From: Bacteroidota bacterium
GTDB lineage: Bacteria > Bacteroidota > Bacteroidia > Chitinophagales > Saprospiraceae
Assembly: GCA_008501835.1 (NCBI GenBank)
Contig: QQUB01000829.1
Coordinates: 1 to 5,408, forward strand
Direction of reading: 5' to 3'
DNA length: 5,408 nt
Below the pieces are notes generated by a model, which saw only the letters and a list, made by a program, of their open reading frames with translations, ran no database searches and was not told the DNA's origin. Positions 1 through 5,408 of the stretch are shown here, piece after piece (within the stretch, counting starts at the first letter, position 1; each line of letters opens with the position of its first letter). Made by a program: the position numbers and the translations under genes.

Positions 1-209
1 GTTGAGGACTGTTCCGGCATTTCAAAATGTTCCAGCACAAATGACTTCAAGTCAAAACCGGCCTCATTGCTCTTCGAATTAAATTGCTCAAGAATAACTT
101 CAGCAGCAAATCTGGGCTTCATATCCACAAAAGTCTTGCTGTCCTCAAAAATTCCGCTGGTCTGAACGGCTAAAAAAAGTTCTCCAAAAATGGTATCGTA
201 TGATTGCAT
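1..209 (-). CDS. GH37 alpha,alpha-trehalase, N-terminal fragment (3' end outside window)
   Basis: Trehalase hydrolyses alpha,alpha-trehalose to two glucose molecules. Only the first 69 residues are visible, translated by hand from an ATG at 207-209. They contain the typical trehalase N-terminal pattern: GELFLAVQ, then GIFEDSKTFVD (family pattern F-x-DSKTF-x-D), then FDLKSFVLEHFEMPE (compare FDLRxFVxxHFxLPE in E. coli TreF/TreA). The glycine-rich family signature and the catalytic residues lie beyond the window. The start is well fixed: an in-frame TAA lies about 30 bases upstream with no other ATG between. There is no hydrophobic leader, so the enzyme is probably cytoplasmic, like TreF, and needs a trehalose importer; the MFS gene ending 56 bases upstream is the obvious candidate. 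The family call is confident from the DSKTF block; intactness of the rest cannot be judged. Confidence 0.88.
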   Translation of the reverse strand, partial: MQSYDTIFGELFLAVQTSGIFEDSKTFVDMKPRFAAEVILEQFNSKSNEAGFDLKSFVLEHFEMPEQSS

Positions 210-265
210 GGCTTTTATTTTAAGGGAACAATGAAATTAGGGAATAAAGGAACAATGTTTGAAAA
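210..265. repeat. Short spacer with a 24-bp-period direct repeat before the trehalase start
   Basis: The 56-base gap between the transporter stop and the trehalase ATG is too short for much regulation and suggests co-transcription. It contains a direct repeat of ggaacaatg at 225-233 and 249-257, exactly 24 bases apart. Between and across them lies ggaataaagga (241-251), identical to the core of the 24-bp tandem array at 1537-1608. No Bacteroidota -7 box (TAnnTTTG on the minus strand) and no clear Shine-Dalgarno sequence is seen; the last bases before the ATG are A-rich, as is common in this phylum. Confidence 0.6.
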
Positions 266-1507
266 TCAACTTTCATTAAGAGGTTTTTTGATAAACATCC
301 TGTTCAAAATAAAAAGGGAAGTTGCCAATAATGCAATCGGAACTAACGCCAGGTAAAATGCAGTGGCTCCGTCAAAAGCTTCAAACAAATGCCCGGTGAT
401 CATTGAACCGAAAGTACCTCCAAGTGCCGAAAATACTACGATCAGCCCTGACATGGAGCTGTGCAGGTATTTTGGAATAGCGGTCAGAACCACGGAATTG
501 ATGGTTGGATAAATCGGTGCGAGAAAGATACCCATCAGTGGGAATAAGTAAACAATAAGTGGTGCATTAAACCAGCTGATATCCTCTGAAATTTCGGCTG
601 CATTGGCCAAAGGCAGATTGATGATGATACACCCGGCAAGCAATGCCAGACATATCAGCAGGAAGGGCAACCATTTCATTTTTTTAAGCACAAAACCGGC
701 AGCAATCCGGCCAAGGGCAAAAGCACCAGCGAGAATGGAGGCTGCCTGTATTCCCATAGATGCAGGTACACTCAATACACTTTTATAAAAAGTCGGCATC
801 CAGGTCTGAAAACTCTGCTCTATCAAAACAAACAGAAAAGCACTAATGATGAATACCAGGATCAAAGGTTTGGCCAGCAATTTGATCATATCCACAAAAT
901 CTTCCGCCAGAGCATTGCCTTCCTTATGTGCCTTTGACTCATCCAGTGAAGAAACCATCAACAAAATCATTGCCAGAGCAGAAAGCCCTCCCAGCAACCA
1001 ATAAACATTCAACCACTCTGTAGACTTTGGATTATTGTCATCAATAAAAAGGCTGATCAACAAATTACCCACCAATACGCCAATCATAAAGAACCCTTCG
1101 ATCCAACTCATGATACTTCGGTGTTCCTGCTCCGTGTTGGTCACAAGACCAATAGTGGCAAATACCCCGATCTTTATAATGGCAAAGGCGACACCTGTAG
1201 TGGCAAACAACAACTTAAAATGCCAGAATTCCGCCTGGATCATTGGCATAAAAAAACAAGCAATGGTCACTGCCAGGAGCCCAATGCTCATCCCCCGCTT
1301 TAACCCCAGTTTAGGTAAAAAAGAAGCTACAAAAAAAGAAGCTACTGCAATTGGAATATCCTTAAAACCCTCGAGGATCGAAACGTCTGCCTTGGAAATA
1401 TCCAGGTTGCGCTGTAATTGCAGGATAACAGCCCCAACACTGTTCAGGAGGATCGCGAATACAAAGTAGTTAATGAAAATGGAAATTTTGATCAGTAGAT
1501 TCTTCAT
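266..1507 (-). CDS. MFS transporter, probable sugar permease
   Basis: This 413-residue protein has the length and hydropathy of a 12-helix major facilitator. Approximate helices are residues 8-28, 45-64, 70-86, 92-115, 130-148, 160-177, 205-228, 245-270, 272-291, 307-324, 343-366 and 374-396, with a hydrophilic central loop at about 178-204 (SSLDESKAHKEGNALAEDF). The loop between helices 2 and 3 (LPKLGLKRGMSIG) is a degenerate MFS motif A, and its second-half counterpart GRIAAGFVLKKMKWLP (266-281) is clearer. The C-terminal half (FLAPIYPTINSVVL, then SGLIVVFSALGGTFGSMITGH) recalls the fucose/glucose H+ symporter branch, but substrate cannot be read from sequence. Position between a secreted GH65 enzyme and a trehalase suggests import of trehalose, another alpha-glucodisaccharide or glucose across the inner membrane. 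Start ATG at 1505-1507, stop TGA at 266-268. A perfect-frame 15-base duplication lies in helix 2. Confidence 0.9.
   Translation of the reverse strand: MKNLLIKISIFINYFVFAILLNSVGAVILQLQRNLDISKADVSILEGFKDIPIAVASFFVASFLPKLGLKRGMSIGLLAVTIACFFMPMIQAEFWHFKLLFATTGVAFAIIKIGVFATIGLVTNTEQEHRSIMSWIEGFFMIGVLVGNLLISLFIDDNNPKSTEWLNVYWLLGGLSALAMILLMVSSLDESKAHKEGNALAEDFVDMIKLLAKPLILVFIISAFLFVLIEQSFQTWMPTFYKSVLSVPASMGIQAASILAGAFALGRIAAGFVLKKMKWLPFLLICLALLAGCIIINLPLANAAEISEDISWFNAPLIVYLFPLMGIFLAPIYPTINSVVLTAIPKYLHSSMSGLIVVFSALGGTFGSMITGHLFEAFDGATAFYLALVPIALLATSLFILNRMFIKKPLNES
1316..1345 (-). repeat. 15-bp in-frame tandem duplication in transporter helix 2
   Basis: On the coding strand, GTAGCTTCTTTTTTT (1331-1345) is followed directly by GTAGCTTCTTTTTTA (1316-1330), differing only at the last base. 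It encodes VASFF-VASFL, residues 55-64, inside predicted transmembrane helix 2. Each unit ends in a T run (seven T at 1331-1337, six at 1317-1322). Gain or loss of one unit keeps the reading frame. Confidence 0.85.
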
Positions 1508-1536
1508 GATTAGGTGTTTTGTGTAGGTGAATATAA

Positions 1537-1623
1537 CAAAAGGAATAAAGGACGGAGGGACAAAAGGAATAAAGGACAGAAGGACAAAAGGAATAAAGGA
1601 CGGAGGGACAAAAGGACAGAAGG
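1537..1623. repeat. 24-bp tandem repeat array upstream of the transporter
   Basis: Three full 24-bp units lie head to tail at 1537-1560, 1561-1584 and 1585-1608. Each begins caaaaggaataaaggac; they end cggaggga, agaagga-type and cggaggga, so units 1 and 3 are identical and unit 2 differs at two positions. A fourth unit (1609-1623) lacks the 8-base aataaagg segment. The plus strand is almost pure purine with a few c and t. The array sits 30-116 bases upstream of the transporter ATG, so it would be in the 5' untranslated region or promoter area. There are no unique spacers, so it is not CRISPR. The remainder of the 178-base gap (1508-1536) is an AT-rich leader with no recognisable -7 box. Confidence 0.85.
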
Positions 1624-1640
1624 TATAAAAATTCCTGGAA

Positions 1641-1675
1641 CCCTTATGTCCTTCTGCCCTTGTCGCAATTTGTCC
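1641..1675. repeat. Degenerate inverted copy of the 24-bp array
   Basis: Read on the minus strand, this 35-base pyrimidine-rich stretch aligns without gaps to plus-strand 1558-1592 (end of unit 1, unit 2, start of unit 3), with 26 of 35 positions identical by my hand alignment, including a nine-base exact block cagaaggac. Together with the array it forms an inverted repeat: in the transcript leaving the GH65 gene, 1650-1664 could pair with 1607-1623 around a 26-base AT-rich loop. It begins only about 10 bases after the GH65 stop. No U-tract follows on the minus strand, so it is not a standard intrinsic terminator. Confidence 0.65.
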
Positions 1676-1685
1676 TTACAACCTT

Positions 1686-3719
1686 CTATTTATTTTCAAT
1701 CACATATTTTTTATCATCCTTTCCTGCTCCGGTAATGATCAGTTTGTTCCAGGAATCAGGCAATTTGTAGTTCGTTTGTTCGATCCCGTTATTGGTAATC
1801 TGTAACCCGCCGAACCCTGAAAGAACGGCCTGTAGCATTCCGCCGGCTCCGGTGGCGAAGTACGGATTGGTTCCACCCGCTGTTTCGGCAATCACTCCAA
1901 ATGGTGGCACCTCATTGGGTTTGTAACTGTTAGAGAAAATAGAGGCTGCCTTTGCCGGGTTGCCCAATCGTTGATTGAGTATCGCCAGAATTGCAAAACC
2001 CATTGCCGGCCCATCAGGAGCCATCCTTTCGGTATAGTAATCGAGATCCTTTTTGATTTGTTTTTTATCAGTGATCACATCCAATGGGTAGGCCAGCAGG
2101 TTCACATCGGCTTGTTTGATCATAACACCGTTATAAGTGGCATTTTCTCTGGTGGTCCCATCCGGGAATTGCAGGATTGGAATATTTTCCGCTACATGCA
2201 TCCAGTCCGGGTTTGGCGTTTTTCCAAGTACTTTTGCAGCTTCCGTTGCATATTTCAACGCCGTTATGGCCATTCCATTGGTAAAAGCATTATTGTCAAT
2301 ATTCTCCTCCCATTCATTGGCGCCGATCACATTTTTGATATCGTACTGCCCGGGGCCATTTCTTTCCACACGGCTTGCCCAGAATTTTGCAGAGTTTTCC
2401 AGGAGAGGCCAACCTCTCGTTTCCAGCCAGTCCTTATCTCCAGTCACCTGATAATACTTCCAGGCGGCCCACGCTACACATCCGGTAATATGATGCTGAA
2501 AGGGACCTGTTAGTGCCCAGACGGGCGTATCTTCAGACCCATCAGCAGCAGACTCCCATGGATACATTGCACCATCATAGCCATGTGCAAATGCATTCTG
2601 TTTGGCAGCTTCGAGTCTTTCAAAACGATATTCCAAAAGTGACCTGGCCATATCCGGTTGCAACATGAGGATAGGTGGATACATCCACAATTCGGTATCC
2701 CAGAATACGTGACCGTTATATCCCAAACCAGACAAACCCATAGGCGACAATGAATAAGCCGTTCCCTTACGGGCAAAGGAATACAAGTGATACAAGGCAA
2801 ACCGGATATCCCTGGTAACTTCAACATTGCCTTCTACTTCAATATTTCCGGTATCCCACAATTTCTGCCATGCCTGAAGATGGCGATCCAACAATCTTTC
2901 ACGACCTTCCAGACGGGCAAATATGGTTAACCTTTCCGCCTCATTGTGAGGGTCTTCGTATTGCTCCGAAGAAGTGGTGGAAGCCACAATGCTGAAAGTA
3001 TAGGTCTCCCCTGCTTTGATCTTTTTTGAAAACTTCATCAGGTGACGATTATAATCCCAATCCTCATGGATCAAAACTGGCTCATGGCCATGTTCTTCCT
3101 CAAAGATAATACTATTACTCGCAGCCACTTTTAACCTTCCAGAGGGGCTGTCTGCTACAGAAGTCATCAAAGGTATCTTGACATGAGGGCGATCAATCTC
3201 CGCATAATAATTTCGAACATCATTCAAATGAACGGGTGCAACTATAGTAGAGATGGGCATGATTTCAATATCCTGATGGGCCTTAACCCTAACCACCATC
3301 ATGGCTGTATAAGGCAAATGCCTCAGTGCCATCATTTCACTTTCAATCGATGCTTTTCCTTCATGATCAAAAGTGGTTTTTAGCATAGCGGTTTTCATAT
3401 CCAAAGTCTGGCGGAAGTTTTTGATATTCCCCCTATGCATCATATGCCCGTCAATGACGAGATCAGCATTCAGATGATTAAACGATTTTAGAATATTGGA
3501 AACCCTGCCTCGCTGATAATAGTCGTAGGCTCCGTTTAACACCACATCCTGCACTTTCAAGGGGTCAGGAGAGGAAACTATACCGATAACCCCGTTGGCC
3601 ACCGTTACTCCATAATAATTGTTTGGATCAATATCTACTGCTTCCACTTCCCACGCAGATTGTGCATGAAGGGTTGTAAAAAAGAAGAAACACGAAATTA
3701 TTAGTAGTGTATTTTTCAT
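1686..3719 (-). CDS. Secreted GH65 family glycoside hydrolase (alpha-glucosidase: kojibiose/trehalose-type)
   Basis: This 677-residue enzyme belongs to glycoside hydrolase family 65. Residues 1-20 are a signal peptide; about 25-260 form the N-terminal beta-sandwich; about 300-635 the (alpha/alpha)6 catalytic barrel; about 636-677 a short C-terminal part. Barrel landmarks are GHVFWDTELWMYPPILM (336-352), GAMYPWESAADGSE (383-396), NVIGANEWEENIDNNAFTN (463-481) with predicted general acid E469, and FGVIAETAGG (607-616) with predicted base E612, followed by FATGAGGMLQAVLSGFGG (621-638). The WDTE, YPWESA and TGxGGFLQAV-like blocks match acid trehalase, human PGGHG and the Flavobacterium johnsoniae kojibiose hydrolase. 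The Glu at the base position points to an inverting hydrolase rather than a phosphorylase, which has a phosphate-binding site there. Substrate is unresolved among trehalose, kojibiose, nigerose and alpha-glucosylated glycans. Predicted periplasmic. Start ATG at 3717-3719, stop TAG at 1686-1688; no frameshift or missing key residue seen. Confidence 0.92.
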   Translation of the reverse strand: MKNTLLIISCFFFFTTLHAQSAWEVEAVDIDPNNYYGVTVANGVIGIVSSPDPLKVQDVVLNGAYDYYQRGRVSNILKSFNHLNADLVIDGHMMHRGNIKNFRQTLDMKTAMLKTTFDHEGKASIESEMMALRHLPYTAMMVVRVKAHQDIEIMPISTIVAPVHLNDVRNYYAEIDRPHVKIPLMTSVADSPSGRLKVAASNSIIFEEEHGHEPVLIHEDWDYNRHLMKFSKKIKAGETYTFSIVASTTSSEQYEDPHNEAERLTIFARLEGRERLLDRHLQAWQKLWDTGNIEVEGNVEVTRDIRFALYHLYSFARKGTAYSLSPMGLSGLGYNGHVFWDTELWMYPPILMLQPDMARSLLEYRFERLEAAKQNAFAHGYDGAMYPWESAADGSEDTPVWALTGPFQHHITGCVAWAAWKYYQVTGDKDWLETRGWPLLENSAKFWASRVERNGPGQYDIKNVIGANEWEENIDNNAFTNGMAITALKYATEAAKVLGKTPNPDWMHVAENIPILQFPDGTTRENATYNGVMIKQADVNLLAYPLDVITDKKQIKKDLDYYTERMAPDGPAMGFAILAILNQRLGNPAKAASIFSNSYKPNEVPPFGVIAETAGGTNPYFATGAGGMLQAVLSGFGGLQITNNGIEQTNYKLPDSWNKLIITGAGKDDKKYVIENK
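3660..3719 (-). other. Sec signal peptide of the GH65 enzyme
   Basis: Residues 1-20 show a Lys at position 2, a hydrophobic core (LLIISCFFFFTTL) and the ending HAQ, with predicted signal peptidase I cleavage between Q20 and S21. The single Cys10 lies mid-core without a lipobox around it, so a lipoprotein is unlikely. Cleavage after a terminal AQ is common in Bacteroidota. This places the enzyme in the periplasm or outside the cell, in contrast to the leaderless trehalase downstream. Confidence 0.85.
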
Positions 3720-3784
3720 GATTAAAATATGTTTTAAAATTCCATCTAAAATATTCCCTAAAACCAGGAAATAATTCTAAAATT

Positions 3785-3872
3785 CAAGGAAAGATGGATG
3801 AAATGGAAGGATGGATAACAGGAAAAAGATACAATTCATCCAATTATCCAGTCTTCCAACTTTCCAACCTTG
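3785..3872. repeat. Imperfect inverted repeat of TGGA-rich DNA in the spacer before GH65
   Basis: A purine-rich arm (about 3785-3818, built on repeated tgga steps such as gatggatg and ggatggata) is followed by an AT-rich loop and a pyrimidine-rich arm (about 3834-3872, with tccaattatcca and cttccaactttcc). The reverse complement of the right arm matches the left at roughly two thirds of positions with small gaps; the outer ends share caagg/ccttg. Part of the similarity is due to low complexity. It lies 66-153 bases upstream of the GH65 ATG. The rest of this 217-base gap (3720-3784 and 3873-3936) is AT-rich; I see no convincing TAnnTTTG box, terminator or RNA gene in it. Confidence 0.6.
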
Positions 3873-3936
3873 TGGCCAAATTCACCAATTAAAATAAATG
3901 ACTGATTTTCAATTGATCTAAAATTTGGGCAAACTC

Positions 3937-5408
3937 CTAGTTCAAATTATTTTTTCCGGTAAATTCTACAATTTTCAATGATTCATTATTTCTGGCGATG
4001 ATCCAGTATTCTTTGCCGGATACATCTATCTTTTGAATATTTTTTACCTGCCCAAAAAGAATATCCCCTCCCGGTTGAGTAATATCAAATTCGCCATCCC
4101 CACGATTGATCAAAATGGTTCCGAAATTATTATCGTACCGCCCCATAGTGATATTGGCATCATAATAATTCCCCATCAGAAGAAAATCGGGTAGTTCATC
4201 CCCATTGGCATCAAAAGGTCTGGCAGCATAATAAGTACTCTGTTGTGCATCAAACCCAAGGGGCTTTGCTTCAAATCTGCCTCTGCCGTCATTGATAAAT
4301 ATCATGTTTCTGAATTCATCTGCCTCGAAAAAATTATCCAGCTTTTCAACAGGGAAAATATCGGCAAACTGAGCCTCGGCAAAATCACTGGCATAAACGA
4401 ATTTCTTTTTGACAAAAGGCAACTGACTTTGAATCTCTTTTTTGGTGTTATAAGGAACTTCTTTCCCCATGACGTAATAGCTCAGTAACTGCTCCTTTGT
4501 GCCGTTATCATCAAAATCATTATAATACATCCTGACCGGCTCTCCTGGTTTGACCTTAAGCCTCGTATTTAATCCAAGGTTTCCAGCGATTAAGTCAAGG
4601 TCCCCGTCATTGTCAATATCTGATGTTTCCACAAAATTCCACCAGCCCTTTCCGCTGATGGATTCAGTCAGGTTGAATTTACCTCCTTTATTCACAAGTG
4701 TCTTAATACCATCCCATTCCAAAGCCAGAACGATGTCCTCTTTTTCATCTCCATTGATATCTGCAAGAGCACTTCCCTTAACAAAACCGATCATCCCTTC
4801 GTCGGGCAACCAGTCTGTAGTTACATCTTTAAAATTCCCCTGGCCATCATTCTCCAGGCAATATGATTTTGGTATCTCTCCGTACGCCCAGGGCTGAGCT
4901 CTGGCACCTAGAAAAATATCCGGGGCACCGTCACCTGTAAAATCTATTACCTGCAGGGTTCCAGCTGTTAATCGTACTTCTCCGAAGGCATCTGATTTAC
5001 GGGAAAGATTTCCCGAGCCATCATTCAAATACAGAACCGGTGCGTTATTATCACTATTCAGTCTGAATTCATTCCCTCCGGAAGCAATTATCAAATCCTT
5101 AGCTCCATCATTATTCACATCGACAATATGTGCATCAATCTCTTCCCTGACACTATCCAGACGCATGGTTTCATTGTCAATTCTCTCAAAGCCACCATTG
5201 GCCGTCTGGAAATAAAGGCCACTCCTGCCCCATTTGGGAGACCCTACGAAAAAGTCGTCCAGACCATCACCGTTGATATCTCCCACTGCCAGCCCGGGCC
5301 CTTCCGTGGATGTGGAGAAAGGAATCAAAACTTCCCTGTTAAATTCTACAAAATCATTTTCCTCATGCACATAATCTACGCCCAGTTCACTTTCCCTGAA
5401 TGACCATT
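3937..5408 (-). CDS. FG-GAP/VCBS repeat beta-propeller protein, C-terminal part (5' end outside window)
   Basis: The reading frame is open to the window edge. It reads WSFRESELGVDYVHEEN at the start, so the GTG at 5368-5370 is an internal valine codon, not a start. About 489 residues are visible. Calcium-binding loops of the D-x-[ND]-x-D-G-x-x-D type recur: DINGDGLDD (5254-5280), DVNNDGAKD (5095-5121), DFTGDGAPD (4918-4944), DINGDEKED (4735-4761), DIDNDGDLD (4594-4620), DFDDNGTKE (4492-4518) and DANGDELPD (4186-4212), each followed by a hydrophobic strand ending in G or A. This is an integrin-alpha-like propeller. The segment GVDYVHEENDFVEFNREVLIP followed by the first loop resembles the middle of roughly 1100-residue Bacteroidota proteins that pair FG-GAP repeats with an ASPIC/UnbV domain and often lie beside susC/susD. 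Function is unproven; surface glycan binding is a guess. The last blade runs to the TAG at 3937-3939 with no type IX sorting domain. Confidence 0.85.
   Translation of the reverse strand, partial: WSFRESELGVDYVHEENDFVEFNREVLIPFSTSTEGPGLAVGDINGDGLDDFFVGSPKWGRSGLYFQTANGGFERIDNETMRLDSVREEIDAHIVDVNNDGAKDLIIASGGNEFRLNSDNNAPVLYLNDGSGNLSRKSDAFGEVRLTAGTLQVIDFTGDGAPDIFLGARAQPWAYGEIPKSYCLENDGQGNFKDVTTDWLPDEGMIGFVKGSALADINGDEKEDIVLALEWDGIKTLVNKGGKFNLTESISGKGWWNFVETSDIDNDGDLDLIAGNLGLNTRLKVKPGEPVRMYYNDFDDNGTKEQLLSYYVMGKEVPYNTKKEIQSQLPFVKKKFVYASDFAEAQFADIFPVEKLDNFFEADEFRNMIFINDGRGRFEAKPLGFDAQQSTYYAARPFDANGDELPDFLLMGNYYDANITMGRYDNNFGTILINRGDGEFDITQPGGDILFGQVKNIQKIDVSGKEYWIIARNNESLKIVEFTGKNNLN

Noticed and set aside
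1035..1469. Plus-strand 144-codon open frame opposite the transporter
   Set aside because: Antisense shadow of a clear 12-helix transporter; no domain or start context of its own.
1537..1623. Possible CRISPR array
   Set aside because: The 24-bp units are directly adjacent with no unique spacers and no cas genes are present.
1607..1664. Possible intrinsic terminator after GH65
   Set aside because: The stem is imperfect with a 26-base loop and no U-tract follows on the minus strand.
1514..1735. Plus-strand 73-codon open frame over the tandem repeat
   Set aside because: It consists of translated repeat (KRNKGRRD-like units) and then overlaps the end of the GH65 gene antisense; no plausible protein.
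1971..2513. Plus-strand 180-codon open frame opposite the GH65 gene
   Set aside because: Antisense to the conserved catalytic barrel; amino-acid composition is typical of a shadow frame.
1686..3719. GH65 protein as a disaccharide phosphorylase
   Set aside because: Phosphorylases are normally cytoplasmic and lack the second catalytic Glu; this protein has a signal peptide and a Glu at the base position.
3720..3936. Bacteroidota promoter before GH65
   Set aside because: No TAnnTTTG -7 box with a -33 element was found by eye on the minus strand here or in the other two spacers.
3937..5370. GTG at 5368-5370 as the start of the FG-GAP gene
   Set aside because: The frame stays open upstream and the upstream residues (ELGVDYV) belong to the family pattern, so the start lies outside the window.

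Overview
The window looks like a piece of a Bacteroidota chromosome, probably a Cytophagales, Saprospirales or Flavobacteriales type of organism. The reasons are a moderate-to-low GC content, AT-rich leaders without clear Shine-Dalgarno sequences, a short signal peptide ending in HAQ, and a large FG-GAP/VCBS repeat protein of the kind that often accompanies SusC/SusD loci in this phylum. The assignment is inferred from style; there is no rRNA or marker gene here.

Four genes all read on the minus strand, so transcription runs from high to low coordinates. In that order they are: (1) the C-terminal part of a calcium-binding FG-GAP/VCBS beta-propeller protein (3937 to the window edge, 5' end missing); (2) a secreted GH65 family glycoside hydrolase (1686-3719); (3) a 12-helix major facilitator transporter (266-1507); (4) the N-terminal 69 residues of a GH37 trehalase with no signal peptide (1-209, 3' end missing). 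The spacers are 217, 178 and 56 bases, with no convincing terminator in any of them, so at least the transporter and trehalase are probably co-transcribed.

Together the genes look like a small alpha-glucoside (trehalose, kojibiose or related) utilisation locus. The GH65 enzyme would act in the periplasm on alpha-linked glucosides, the MFS protein would carry a sugar across the inner membrane, and the trehalase would split trehalose to glucose in the cytoplasm. The FG-GAP protein is probably an envelope protein of an adjacent SusCD-type uptake system; this part is inference because no susC or susD lies in the window.

The least ordinary part is between the genes. All three spacers contain purine-rich/pyrimidine-rich repetitive DNA. 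The 178-base spacer has a 24-bp tandem repeat (three full units and a shortened fourth) followed by a degenerate inverted copy. The 56-base spacer shares an 11-bp core with that repeat and also has a 24-bp period. The 217-base spacer has a different but similarly organised imperfect inverted repeat. No complete novel system (defence, CRISPR, mobile element with a transposase, RNA gene) was found.
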